Shown here piece after piece: positions 18,415 to 27,443 of a stretch of DNA of 64,000 nucleotides. Each line of letters opens with the position of its first letter. The first letter of the stretch is position 1. The stretch spans positions 1 to 64,000 of the forward strand of contig JBBRNY010000001.1 of assembly GCA_038229915.1 (NCBI GenBank), given 5' to 3'. Made by a program: the position numbers and the translations under genes. The stretch is from JAFDZW01 sp038229915. GTDB taxonomy: Bacteria > Bacteroidota > Ignavibacteria > Palsa-1295. The notes under the pieces were generated by a model, which did not search any database, was not told the origin of the DNA, and saw only the letters and a list, made by a program, of their open reading frames with translations.

Positions 18415-18561
18415 TTACTTCTCAGAGCTAACCGTTAGACGCTTGCGGCCTTTTGCGCGACGTGCATTGAGCACACGACGACCGTTCTTTGTTGCCATAC
18501 GAGCGCGAAAACCGTGTTTATTTGCACGTTTGCGGCGATGGGGTTGGTATGTACGCTTCAT
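18415..18561 (-). CDS. rpmH: 50S ribosomal protein L34
   Basis: A 48-codon gene. The product begins MKRTYQPHRRKRANKHGF, continues RARMATKNGRRVLNARRA and ends RKRLTVSSEK, an unmistakable L34, very basic and of standard length. It is the first gene of the rpmH-rnpA-yidD set and is divergent from mraZ. Confidence 0.97.
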   Translation of the reverse strand: MKRTYQPHRRKRANKHGFRARMATKNGRRVLNARRAKGRKRLTVSSEK

Positions 18562-18722
18562 TCTGGTTCTCTTTCTTTATAAAATTTCGGGACGCTAATA
18601 ACGCAACCGCCTCCCCGAAAGTTCAGCATATCAACATTTAGCTGAAAATCGAACTAATGAGTACACATATTTACCCAAAAACCACACTTTTAAAAAATAA
18701 TTTAACTTTTTTTGGCAAAATG

Positions 18723-18753
18723 CTTGCATTTGAAAAAAAATGTGTTATATTTG
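18723..18753 (+). promoter_or_regulatory. Promoter of the dcw cluster (upstream of mraZ)
   Basis: CTTG at 18723-18726 and TATATTTG at 18746-18753 are 19 bp apart, an excellent Bacteroidota-type promoter. The same stretch also reads as TTGCAT-N16-TATATT. The predicted start would be near 18760, just before the MraZ-box-like repeats. The leader to the mraZ ATG (18914) is about 155 nt. Confidence 0.7.
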
Positions 18754-18763
18754 TACTATAAAG

Positions 18764-18819
18764 TGGGAGAAAGTGGGGATGCTCGCTATTTAATAGGTAA
18801 GAAGTGGCTTAGAGTGAGG
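18764..18819 (+). promoter_or_regulatory. MraZ-box-like direct repeats
   Basis: TGGGA at 18764 and TGGGG at 18774 have exact 10-bp spacing; a degenerate second pair, TGGCT at 18805 and TGAGG at 18815, has the same spacing. MraZ of other bacteria binds TGGGN repeats separated by 5 bp upstream of its own gene, so this is a likely autoregulatory operator. Confidence 0.65.
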
Positions 18820-18913
18820 GGGCAAAGATACTCTATGCACGGCTTGTTGAGTGTTCCCACTCCTGCTTTTATTTACTCCAACCCCCTTGGGACATCAGCA
18901 GGAGCAGTGATGA

Positions 18914-19372
18914 ATGTCATCGTTTAAAGGCAGTGATATCTATTCGGTTGACGCGAAGGGCAGGGTAAGTATTCCTTCGAAGATGCGCCGAAATATCTCA
19001 AGCGAAGCACGTTCGACCTTTGTGGTCACGCGCGGCTTAGAGAAGTGTCTCTACGGCTATCCGTTAGATGAATGGCAACGACTTGAAGGGAACATCAAGA
19101 CGCTCAATCAAATGAGCGAGCAAGACCGGTTCTCGATGCGGATGCTCCTACAATATAGTGAAGAACTGGTGCTTGATAGCCAGTACCGTTTGCTGATACC
19201 CCAGACCCTTCTCGAATTTGCCGAAATTAAAAAAGAAGTCTATATCATCGGGGTCTTAGACCATGTCGAACTTTGGGATCCGGCAAACTTTAAGCGTTAT
19301 ATGGATTCTATGAAAAAGAGTTATGAGTCCGTCGCTGAATCTGTCTTAGGCTTGCGAGTACAAGAAGCCTAA
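18914..19372 (+). CDS. mraZ: Transcriptional regulator MraZ
   Basis: 152 residues with two SpoVT/AbrB-like beta-barrel halves. The first carries SVDAKGRVSIPSKMRR, the second LDSQYRLLIPQTLLEFA, each with the DxxGR-like DNA-binding signature (the second degenerate). MraZ is a ring-forming DNA-binding repressor of the dcw cluster and precedes rsmH in most bacteria. AGGAG at 18900-18904 is a fair ribosome binding site for ATG 18914. Confidence 0.95.
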   Translation: MSSFKGSDIYSVDAKGRVSIPSKMRRNISSEARSTFVVTRGLEKCLYGYPLDEWQRLEGNIKTLNQMSEQDRFSMRMLLQYSEELVLDSQYRLLIPQTLLEFAEIKKEVYIIGVLDHVELWDPANFKRYMDSMKKSYESVAESVLGLRVQEA

Positions 19373-19435
19373 GCCAGATGCATCGCCGTGTGTTGCAGGC
19401 TCATTGAAAACAGTAAAGATTCTACGGTAAATAAT

Positions 19436-20377
19436 GTGGTGAATGAAGCTGACTATCATATTCCGGTACTTGCAGACGAGGCTGTCAACGGGTTAATAAC
19501 TGACCCCGACGGTACTTATGTCGATGCGACGCTTGGCGGCGGAGGATATGCCGAACGCATCCTCAAACGCCCCGGATCGAGTAAGCTTTTTGCCTTTGAT
19601 ACTGACCCTGCGGCAATACTCTTTGCCACAGAGCGACTAACAGATTTCGCTGATCGACTAACGATCATTACTGAAAATTTTGCGACACTGCGCATTGCGC
19701 TTGCAAATCAGGATATTTGGGCTATCGATGGCATCGTTTATGATCTCGGCGTTTCAAGTCGTCAGCTTGATACCACCAGTATAGGGCTGAGCTACAGGTT
19801 CGAAAGCGAACTTGATATGCGCCTTGACAAACGTTTGACATTGACGGCAAAAGAAGTCATTGCAAACTATGACGAGCGCGATCTGGTAAAGATCTTTCGC
19901 GAATATGGTGAGGAGCCGCAAGCAAAACGAATTGCACGCCGCATCACCCAACGCAGAACAGCCGAAGCGATCACCACGACTACCCAACTTGCTGCTATTG
20001 TCGGCGAGGGTATTCGTGAGGACAAAAAAAATTCGACGCTGTCAAGAATTTTTCAGGCGATACGGATCGAAGTTAACGACGAACTTGCACAGTTGCGGAG
20101 TTCACTCGATCAGGCGATCGAAGTTGTCAAACCCGGCGGGAGGATCGTCGTGGTGAGTTATCACTCACTCGAAGACCGCATCGTTAAAGAGTTGTTCGTT
20201 CGCGAGGCGAAACCCAAGGCTGATGAAGGCTCTGCAATATCATTGAAGCAAAACATTGATTACACAAAAGCCAGACTGAAGCTCATTACACCGAAACCCG
20301 TTTCGGCTTCGATGGATGAATTGGTAAAGAATTTGCGAGCCCGAAGTGCAAAACTTCGGATCGCCGAGAGAATATAG
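19436..20377 (+). CDS. rsmH: 16S rRNA (cytosine-1402-N4)-methyltransferase
   Basis: The sequence YHIPVLADEAVNGL, then DATLGGGGYAERIL (SAM-binding glycine loop), FDTDPAAI, YDLGVSSRQLD and VVSYHSLEDRIVK are diagnostic of RsmH (MraW). It methylates C1402 in the ribosomal P site. The start is uncertain: GTG codons at 19436 and 19439 match the family N-terminus best, and a GTG at 19388 would add 16 residues not seen in the family. It ends 2 bp before the ftsL-like gene. Confidence 0.93.
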   Translation: MVNEADYHIPVLADEAVNGLITDPDGTYVDATLGGGGYAERILKRPGSSKLFAFDTDPAAILFATERLTDFADRLTIITENFATLRIALANQDIWAIDGIVYDLGVSSRQLDTTSIGLSYRFESELDMRLDKRLTLTAKEVIANYDERDLVKIFREYGEEPQAKRIARRITQRRTAEAITTTTQLAAIVGEGIREDKKNSTLSRIFQAIRIEVNDELAQLRSSLDQAIEVVKPGGRIVVVSYHSLEDRIVKELFVREAKPKADEGSAISLKQNIDYTKARLKLITPKPVSASMDELVKNLRARSAKLRIAERI

Positions 20378-20379
20378 TT

Positions 20380-20829
20380 ATGACTGAGTTCGCATATACA
20401 CCGCGCATCAAATCTGCCGCCGACCGTAGGGTTTTGGGCGGTTCTGTCGCATCAGCACGGCAGACTCAGACTCAGCCCAACACCTCTTTTGCAGAGCAAC
20501 CAAGCCCTGCTGTAGTAACAAAGAAAAAAAATACTGAGACCATCGAGAAAGTTGTCGGGAGGATCCCGACACTATATGTTATTGTATTTGCGGCTATCGT
20601 CACTGGCTGTGCGGTACTGATTATCTGGAATACGCTTCAGGTCAATCGCTTGAATTACGAGAAGACTCAGCTTGCACAGACGATCGAGCAATCGAAACAA
20701 CGCATCATTAAGCTCAAGGCACAAGAGATGCAGCTCTCGGCTCCGGATAGAATACGGCAAATTGCAAAATCAAAGTTTGGGATGATTGAATCCGACGGTG
20801 TGAACGAAATCATTATACCATCTCAATAG
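20380..20829 (+). CDS. ftsL: FtsL-like division protein
   Basis: 149 residues: a hydrophilic cytoplasmic N-terminus of about 60 residues, a single membrane helix (about 63-83, PTLYVIVFAAIVTGCAVLII), then a coiled coil (NTLQVNRLNYEKTQLAQ, IEQSKQRIIKLKAQE) and a short tail. Its place between rsmH and ftsI and its topology identify it as the FtsL component of the FtsQLB divisome complex. Sequence conservation of FtsL is low, so position carries most of the weight. Confidence 0.82.
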   Translation: MTEFAYTPRIKSAADRRVLGGSVASARQTQTQPNTSFAEQPSPAVVTKKKNTETIEKVVGRIPTLYVIVFAAIVTGCAVLIIWNTLQVNRLNYEKTQLAQTIEQSKQRIIKLKAQEMQLSAPDRIRQIAKSKFGMIESDGVNEIIIPSQ

Positions 20830-20839
20830 CGAGCACCCA

Positions 20840-23182
20840 GTGCCCCCATACGATAAGCCCCATATCGACCAACCTTCTTCTCGTCAAATAAATGGCGGCG
20901 GTGGCTATTCGTCTTTTTCTGAGAATCCTACTGCTCCCGGATTTATCCCTGCTTCAGGCAAAACCCCAAAAAAAATCGTTTGGCATCAGCGCTTGTTCGA
21001 GCGGTTTATGGCCGCACCTCAAGTGAAAGATCCGATGACGACCAACGGTCGGCTCTATCTTGTGCTTGCGATCTTTTTACTTGGTTTTTCTGCTGTGGTC
21101 TTCAAGCTTTTCAAAGTCCAGGTACTCAATCACGACGAATTTTCCGAACAAGCATCCAGCCAATATAAAATGCAGGTTGCATTACCGGCGCGTCGGGGTG
21201 TTATCTCTGATCGCAACGGTATTATTCTCGCCTCGAATGCATTCGTTGTAAAGTTTGCGTTCGATCCACAAGAGATCAAGAATAAAGCAGGAGTAGCAGC
21301 GAGTTTTGCGGCAGTATTTGGTAAACCAAAAGAATATTATTCTGCTATTCTCAATGATACTTCACGCCGATACATCGTCGTTGAAAAAGAAGTGCCACTT
21401 GAAATTGCATCGAAGCTTGACGGCATAAAAGAACACGGAGTTATCAGAGAAACAAACGAGCGCCGCAGTTATGCGTTCGGGGCAAGAGCTTCGCATATTC
21501 TTGGCTTCACCAGCAAAGACGGTCGAGGTCTTGCCGGGCTTGAAATGTTTGACGATAAAATACTTCGTGGCAAAGATGGCTATACAGTAATGCAGCGCGA
21601 CGGTCGTGGCAGACCACGCCCTGACGTTGATTATGACCAAGTACCCGCAGCGAATGGTGATGATTTTACTCTCACGATCGATGAGAGCATTCAGGCTTCG
21701 ACAGAAAATGCTCTGAGGGTAGGTGTAGAAAAAGCTGCGGCCGAAGCAGGGATCGCTATTGTGATGAACCCACAAACAGGCGAGATATTGGCGATGGCAA
21801 ATATGCCGGACTATAATCCCAATGATTTCTTTTCGGCAACGAATGAAATGCTTCGCAACCGTGCGATCACCGATGCATTCGAGCCCGGATCAACAATGAA
21901 AGTCTTGACAGCGGCAATTGCACTCGACCTAAAGGTTTGGAAAGAAAATGAAAAGATCGACGCACACGGCGGCACATGGGTAGTCGATGGTGGAGCAACA
22001 ATTCGCGACACCCATCCCTATGGTGTGCTGACATTTCGTCAGGCACTCGAAAAATCGAGCAATGTCTGTTTCGCACAGATCTCCGACCGGCTTGAGCGCA
22101 GAAGATTTTATAAGTATATGCGCGATTTTGGAATGAGCGTACTAACCGGTGTCGATCTCCCCGGTGAGATAAAAGGCAACCTTCACAAGCCAAGCAAGTG
22201 GAGCGGAAACTCTAAACGCTATCTCGCCTTCGGTTATGAAATGACAGCTACGCCTATCCAACTGGCGACTGCTTATGCAACGATCGCAAATTTTGGTGTG
22301 ATGATGAAGCCATATTTGATAGCCAAACGCAAACAATCAAACGGCGAGGTGGTGGTGACACAACCGCAAGAAATACGCAGGGTTGTCTCAGAGGAAACAA
22401 GTAAACGACTCATCAACATTATGCAAGGAGTTGTTGATTCGGGCACTGCGACAATGTGTAAGATCAAAGGTGTAGCGATAGCCGGGAAAACCGGAACAGC
22501 TCAGCAATTAGTAAATGGACATTACTCGAAAGAACATTATACCTCGACGTTCATCGGATTCTTCCCTGCCGAGAAACCAGAGTATGAAATTTTAGTGATC
22601 TTGCGTTCGCCGCATAATGGCTATTATGGTGGCGCCGTCAGCGGACCGATCTTCCGCGAGATCGCAATGTCGATACTCGAACAAACCGGAAAACTCCCTC
22701 CTGATGCTCGTGCACCAGGCGCAGTACCAATACCGAGCATTGCCGATGAAGGTGGTGTAGTCGAGATCGAAGGGACGATCCTCAATACTCGCGAAAAAGA
22801 TAATGCGATAGATCGTGATATGCCTGACGTTCGGGGGCTTCCGATGGATCTGGCAAAGCGTGTCCTGAGTAGTCAGGGCTTTACCGTTGCTTCCGGCAAC
22901 GAAGTAGGCGTCGTCGAACGCGCAATAAAATTTGGTGGTGATTCTGTACGGTTAGTGATTCGCACAGCAACGGCAAAGGATGATTCGAAATCCGGACTTA
23001 GTTCGGACACTGAAACTCCTAATTTCTTAGGAATGCCGATGGCTCGGGCGATGAAATTCGCCGCAGCATCGAATGTTCGTGTCAAGTTTGTCGGCGACGG
23101 AAAAGTCGTGAGGCAAACACCTGATGCGGGCGCAACGATCGATGCGCAGAACCCAACAGTAACGCTCTTTGGTGATGAATAA
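20840..23182 (+). CDS. ftsI: Septal peptidoglycan transpeptidase FtsI/PBP3-like with PASTA domains
   Basis: 780 residues from a GTG start. One membrane helix (about 73-92) is followed by the PBP dimerisation domain (ARRGVISDRNGIILASN) and the transpeptidase domain with STMK (Ser351, Lys354), SSN (406-408) and KTG (550-552). The C-terminal part, about residues 655-780, carries two PASTA-type modules (MPDVRGLPMDLAKRVL and TPNFLGMPMARAMKF). It crosslinks septal peptidoglycan with FtsW. PASTA domains make it longer than the E. coli enzyme (588). It lies 10 bp after ftsL. Confidence 0.95.
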   Translation: MPPYDKPHIDQPSSRQINGGGGYSSFSENPTAPGFIPASGKTPKKIVWHQRLFERFMAAPQVKDPMTTNGRLYLVLAIFLLGFSAVVFKLFKVQVLNHDEFSEQASSQYKMQVALPARRGVISDRNGIILASNAFVVKFAFDPQEIKNKAGVAASFAAVFGKPKEYYSAILNDTSRRYIVVEKEVPLEIASKLDGIKEHGVIRETNERRSYAFGARASHILGFTSKDGRGLAGLEMFDDKILRGKDGYTVMQRDGRGRPRPDVDYDQVPAANGDDFTLTIDESIQASTENALRVGVEKAAAEAGIAIVMNPQTGEILAMANMPDYNPNDFFSATNEMLRNRAITDAFEPGSTMKVLTAAIALDLKVWKENEKIDAHGGTWVVDGGATIRDTHPYGVLTFRQALEKSSNVCFAQISDRLERRRFYKYMRDFGMSVLTGVDLPGEIKGNLHKPSKWSGNSKRYLAFGYEMTATPIQLATAYATIANFGVMMKPYLIAKRKQSNGEVVVTQPQEIRRVVSEETSKRLINIMQGVVDSGTATMCKIKGVAIAGKTGTAQQLVNGHYSKEHYTSTFIGFFPAEKPEYEILVILRSPHNGYYGGAVSGPIFREIAMSILEQTGKLPPDARAPGAVPIPSIADEGGVVEIEGTILNTREKDNAIDRDMPDVRGLPMDLAKRVLSSQGFTVASGNEVGVVERAIKFGGDSVRLVIRTATAKDDSKSGLSSDTETPNFLGMPMARAMKFAAASNVRVKFVGDGKVVRQTPDAGATIDAQNPTVTLFGDE

Positions 23183-23307
23183 GACGGATATTCACAAGCG
23201 TCGCAAATAGCGAAGTGAGTGAAAATCCTAAACTCTATGATCGCGCCAAAGTTATTTCGGATGTTTTTATGTGAACGCATCCGTTCAAAAGCCCCGTTCT
23301 TTGACAA

Positions 23308-24819
23308 ATGAGATTCAGTGAGCTCACGCGGCAACGAGAGATCGGTGTCCTCGCCTTTACAGGCTTGCAGGATGCCGATCTCTCCGATCCGCAATACGAT
23401 TCGAGATTAGTTACGACTAACTCTGCTTTTGTGGCGATCAAAGGTTTTCAGACCGATGGTCACCGCTTTATCCAAAACGTAATTTCACAAGGTGCGAAAA
23501 CCATCATCCTCGAAGATGCGACTGCATTTTCAGAAGAGGATGCCGCTATCGCAGGCGTGACTCGCATTGTGGTCGCAAATGCTCGGAAAGCATTAGCGGT
23601 CATTAGTGAAGAGGCTTACGGCTCACCATCATCGAAACTTCGATTGATCGGAGTGACCGGCACCAACGGTAAAACCACGACGACGAATATCATTCGTCAA
23701 TTTCTCGAACTTCGCGGTGAAAAAACAGGACTCATCGGGACACTGGGAAGTTTTATTGGCAATACTTTTTTAGGTGATACATTAACAACTCCCGAATCAA
23801 AAGATCTTTCGGCAATACTTGCCGAGATGCTGAGTCAAGGGGTTACGAGCTGCATTATGGAAGTTAGCTCTATTGCAGTCGAACTACAACGCGTTAGCGC
23901 ATTAGATTTTGACATCGCTGTATTTACGAACCTGACCCAAGATCATCTTGATTTCCATAAAACGATGGAGCGTTATGCAGACGCAAAAAAACAATTTTTT
24001 AATTCATTAAAGTCAACAGCAGTTGCGATCACAAATAGTGAAGATTCATACGGCGCTTTAATGATCGAAGAGACCAACGCAAATTCTCATAGTTACGGGC
24101 TCGATGACGGCAGTCATTTCGGAAGTTCGGATATAGTCGCAAGTGATATAACCTATTCACTAAGTGGTACAAGCTTCACAGTAAAAAAACGATACTCCGA
24201 AGAAAAAGCGGAGATAAATACAAAGCTTGTGGGCGCATTTAACGTGCAGAATATGCTTGCGTCAATAGCAGCTCTCTATTTCGGGGTCGAAGGATGTTCT
24301 CTTTCTTCACTTGCAGAACTTTCTCAGAAGATCAACCCGGTTCGCGGACGCTTCGAGCAAATAGAATTATCAAACGGAAGTGTTGCTATCATTGATTATG
24401 CACATACACCCGATGCGCTTGAAAATGTACTAAATACGATTCGTGCTTTAAGCCCGACGGCAAAGATCACAACGGTATTCGGATGTGGCGGCGACCGTGA
24501 TAAAACAAAACGACCGTTAATGGGTGCTATCGCCGAGCGATACTCAGATCATACGATCATCACGAATGATAATCCGAGAACGGAAAGCCCCGATGCTATT
24601 GCAAATGATATTCTCGAAGGACTTCGATCGCAAGAAGACAATGAAGTAATACTTGACCGTGAGACTGCTATCAAAACTGCATTAGTAAATGCAACCGCAG
24701 ATGCTGTGATACTGATCGCCGGCAAGGGGCACGAAGATTATCAGATCGTCGGCAAAGAGAAGCATCATTTTGACGATAAAGAACAAGTGTTGAATTTTAT
24801 CAGGAAACAAACTGACTAA
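23308..24819 (+). CDS. murE: UDP-MurNAc-L-Ala-D-Glu:meso-DAP ligase
   Basis: 503 residues with an ATP-binding GVTGTNGKTTTTN (about 112-124), a central Mur-ligase motif (MEVSSIAVEL, FTNLTQDHLDFH) and the C-terminal substrate motif DNPR at 421-424, which in MurE selects meso-diaminopimelate rather than lysine. It adds the third residue of the stem peptide in the cytoplasm. The 125-bp gap from ftsI is the largest in this part of the cluster and contains no clear hairpin. Confidence 0.96.
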   Translation: MRFSELTRQREIGVLAFTGLQDADLSDPQYDSRLVTTNSAFVAIKGFQTDGHRFIQNVISQGAKTIILEDATAFSEEDAAIAGVTRIVVANARKALAVISEEAYGSPSSKLRLIGVTGTNGKTTTTNIIRQFLELRGEKTGLIGTLGSFIGNTFLGDTLTTPESKDLSAILAEMLSQGVTSCIMEVSSIAVELQRVSALDFDIAVFTNLTQDHLDFHKTMERYADAKKQFFNSLKSTAVAITNSEDSYGALMIEETNANSHSYGLDDGSHFGSSDIVASDITYSLSGTSFTVKKRYSEEKAEINTKLVGAFNVQNMLASIAALYFGVEGCSLSSLAELSQKINPVRGRFEQIELSNGSVAIIDYAHTPDALENVLNTIRALSPTAKITTVFGCGGDRDKTKRPLMGAIAERYSDHTIITNDNPRTESPDAIANDILEGLRSQEDNEVILDRETAIKTALVNATADAVILIAGKGHEDYQIVGKEKHHFDDKEQVLNFIRKQTD

Positions 24820-24824
24820 TCACC

Positions 24825-26231
24825 GTGAATTTTACGATCAGCGATATTCTTCGCGCGCCACATAAGCTCTCTATTGGTTTTGAGAAGCTCTTGCCAAAGA
24901 AAAGAATTAATGCCGTCTCGACCGACTCGCGTTCGGTTCGCGAAGGTGATCTCTTCATCGCGTTGCGTGGCGAAACATTTGATGGACATTCCTATATCAA
25001 ACAAATTGCATCGCAAGGTGCCATTGGTGCTGTCGTCAGTGAACGGTGGTATAAGAAAAATGGAAAATCAGCACCTAAAAAATTGTGCCTGCTCGTTGTA
25101 AAAGATCCATTACAAACGTATGGCGATCTTGCAGCGATCTACAGAAAAAAGTATAGCATCCCGATCTTGCTTGTAGCAGGATCGAACGGCAAGACAACAA
25201 CGAAAGATGTGACGAGCTATGTCTTCGGAGCGTCGTTCAACGTCTTAAAGACTGAAGCCAATTACAACAATCATGTTGGCTTGCCGAGGATGCTGTTTTT
25301 GCTCACACCAAAACACGACATTGCGATCTTAGAGATCGGGACGAATCATCCCGGCGAGATCGCCCGACTGACCGAGATCGCCGCTCCGACACATGGCATC
25401 ATCACGAATATCGGCAGAGAGCATTTAGAATTTTTCAAAAATGTAGCGGGTGTTGCAAAAGAAGAACTCGCATTGTTTGACTATCTCAAGGAGCACGACG
25501 GCATTGCATATATTAATACCGATGATGAGTATCTTCGTCAATGGGCAAAAAAGTTTGGAGCTGAGGCGATCACTTTTGGCACAACAATACGAGCTCAGTA
25601 CATTGCCCGAAATAAAGGCTTTACGAGTGACGGTAAATTAAGACTTTCTATAGAATCGCCAACCGACACACTCACTCTTGAGACGAATCTGATAGCTGAG
25701 TACGCACCAGTTGTTGCGGCATCAGTTACTGCGCTTGCAAAGTCATTTGGTATTTCCAATGCGAAGATCAAACAATATCTTGCAGAATACAAACCCCATT
25801 CGAAACGAATGGAGATGGTTAAACTTGCGAGTGGTGTCTTGGTCATCAATGATTGTTACAATGCAAATCCCGAATCGTTTGATGCGGCGCTGAACACGTT
25901 GAAGAAGCTCCCGATAAAAGGCAATAGATACGTCGTCGCAGGAGATATGTTCGAACTTGGTGATCGCTCCGATGCTGAGCATCGTGATCTGGGCAGGAGA
26001 ATGGCAATGTATCGCTTTGATGGATACTACTTTGTCGGCGACGGAATGAAACTGGCGTATAAGCAAGTACAAAAGACACCAAAAAAGTTGAAGAGCAAAC
26101 ATTTTAATTCGAAAGAAGACATTGCAACTGCTCTTGCAAAGATTCTCAAAGAAGGAGATGTGATCCTTCTGAAGGGATCGCGCGGAATGAGAATGGAACA
26201 AGTACTCGAAGCATTACCGAACACACGATGA
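24825..26231 (+). CDS. murF: UDP-MurNAc-tripeptide:D-Ala-D-Ala ligase
   Basis: 468 residues from a GTG start 5 bp after murE. Motifs: STDSRSVREGDLFIAL in the N-terminal domain, VAGSNGKTTTKDV (ATP site), EIGTNHPGEI, TNIGREHLEFF, and C-terminal VINDCYNANPESF and VAGDMFELG. It completes the UDP-MurNAc-pentapeptide. A ddl gene for its D-Ala-D-Ala substrate is not in the window. Confidence 0.96.
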   Translation: MNFTISDILRAPHKLSIGFEKLLPKKRINAVSTDSRSVREGDLFIALRGETFDGHSYIKQIASQGAIGAVVSERWYKKNGKSAPKKLCLLVVKDPLQTYGDLAAIYRKKYSIPILLVAGSNGKTTTKDVTSYVFGASFNVLKTEANYNNHVGLPRMLFLLTPKHDIAILEIGTNHPGEIARLTEIAAPTHGIITNIGREHLEFFKNVAGVAKEELALFDYLKEHDGIAYINTDDEYLRQWAKKFGAEAITFGTTIRAQYIARNKGFTSDGKLRLSIESPTDTLTLETNLIAEYAPVVAASVTALAKSFGISNAKIKQYLAEYKPHSKRMEMVKLASGVLVINDCYNANPESFDAALNTLKKLPIKGNRYVVAGDMFELGDRSDAEHRDLGRRMAMYRFDGYYFVGDGMKLAYKQVQKTPKKLKSKHFNSKEDIATALAKILKEGDVILLKGSRGMRMEQVLEALPNTR

Positions 26232-26236
26232 GTTTC

Positions 26237-26288
26237 GAAGTATGAATACGATGAAGTTCATACTTCATCATTCATATTTTATTTTTTC
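26237..26288 (+). terminator. Hairpin plus T-rich tract between murF and mraY (possible attenuator)
   Basis: GAAGTATGAA (26237-26246) pairs perfectly with TTCATACTTC (26257-26266) across a 10-nt loop, then a T-rich tract runs up to the mraY ATG at 26291 (TATTTTATTTTTTCTT). It resembles an intrinsic terminator placed inside the operon. No Shine-Dalgarno sequence remains before mraY. Confidence 0.55.
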
Positions 26289-26290
26289 TT

Positions 26291-27406
26291 ATGCTGTACT
26301 ATTTATTTAATTGGATCAACCACCTGTTTGCGCCTCCGGGCGGTGAGCTTATCCGATTTATCACCTTCCGTTCGGCAATCGCAGCGCTCTCGGCACTCGC
26401 TATCAGTTTTTTTATCGGGCCGAAGATCATCGAGCGGCTCAGGAAGCTGCAGATCAGCGAACAAGGAAAAGTTGAAGCACCGAAGAGTCATCTCTCCAAA
26501 GCCGGTACCCCAACGATGGGCGGACTCATCATCCTCTTTGCCTGTCTCGGACCAACGTTACTTTGGGCAGACATTGGAAATTTGTATATCATCGTCGTCT
26601 TTGTTTCGATGGCGGTGCTCGGTGGTATCGGATTTCTTGATGACTACCTCAAAGTAGTCAAAAAGAAAAAGAAAGGGCTGATTGCCCGCTACAAACTGAT
26701 GGGGCAAATTGGCGTAGGACTTTTTGTCGCGATTGCCATTATGCTTTCGCCTGGGCATTTTCCGGATATTACGACAGCAACGACCGTCCCATTCTTTAAG
26801 AATTTAGTGTTCGAGTTTGGACCGATACTGTACATTCCGTTCGTGATACTCGTTATTACCGCAACTTCGAATGCAGTAAATTTGACGGACGGACTCGATG
26901 GTCTTGCCGCAGGCACGGTGTCGATCGCCTTCATTGCTATTATGGCTCTCGCATACTTCACCGGTAATTTGCAACTCAGTGAGTACTTGAATATCCCCTA
27001 TCTCAGAGGAGCCGGGGAGCTAACCGTTTTTTGTGCGGCGCTTATTGGTGCTTCACTTGGTTTTTTGTGGTTCAATGCAAATCCTGCACAAGTCTTTATG
27101 GGCGATACCGGCTCTCTTGCACTTGGTGGTGCACTTGGGGCAATAATGGTACTGATCAAAAAAGAATTTGTACTGCCAATCGTCGGTGGTATCTTTTTTG
27201 TTGAGTCGTTATCGGTCATCGGGCAAACACTGTATTTTAAGTACAGCCGAAAACGCTACGGCACCGGAAAAAGGATTTTTAAGATGGCTCCGCTCCATCA
27301 TCATTTTGAATTAAGCGGCTGGGCTGAACAGAAGATCGTGATACGAGCATATATCGTTGCGATTCTGTTAGTAATTTTAATGCTCACGACCTTCAAGGTG
27401 AGATAA
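26291..27406 (+). CDS. mraY: Phospho-MurNAc-pentapeptide translocase
   Basis: 371 residues, about ten membrane helices. Conserved cytoplasmic motifs are present: KAGTPTMGGL, the catalytic aspartates FLDDYLKV, NAVNLTDGLDGLAAG, WFNANPAQVFMGDTGSLALGG, and the C-terminal KMAPLHHHFELSGW. It transfers phospho-MurNAc-pentapeptide to undecaprenyl phosphate, forming lipid I at the inner membrane. Confidence 0.97.
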   Translation: MLYYLFNWINHLFAPPGGELIRFITFRSAIAALSALAISFFIGPKIIERLRKLQISEQGKVEAPKSHLSKAGTPTMGGLIILFACLGPTLLWADIGNLYIIVVFVSMAVLGGIGFLDDYLKVVKKKKKGLIARYKLMGQIGVGLFVAIAIMLSPGHFPDITTATTVPFFKNLVFEFGPILYIPFVILVITATSNAVNLTDGLDGLAAGTVSIAFIAIMALAYFTGNLQLSEYLNIPYLRGAGELTVFCAALIGASLGFLWFNANPAQVFMGDTGSLALGGALGAIMVLIKKEFVLPIVGGIFFVESLSVIGQTLYFKYSRKRYGTGKRIFKMAPLHHHFELSGWAEQKIVIRAYIVAILLVILMLTTFKVR

Positions 27407-27443
27407 ATGTAACGGAGAGCTTCTTTCTTGTAGCTATATACTC

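Noticed and set aside
18712..18927. Plus-strand reading frame upstream of mraZ
   Set aside because: It spans the promoter and MraZ-box-like repeats and has a low-quality translation; regulatory sequence explains the region better.
22873..23394. 173-codon antisense frame over the ftsI 3' end and murE 5' end
   Set aside because: It covers PASTA and MurE coding sequence and encodes no recognisable domain.
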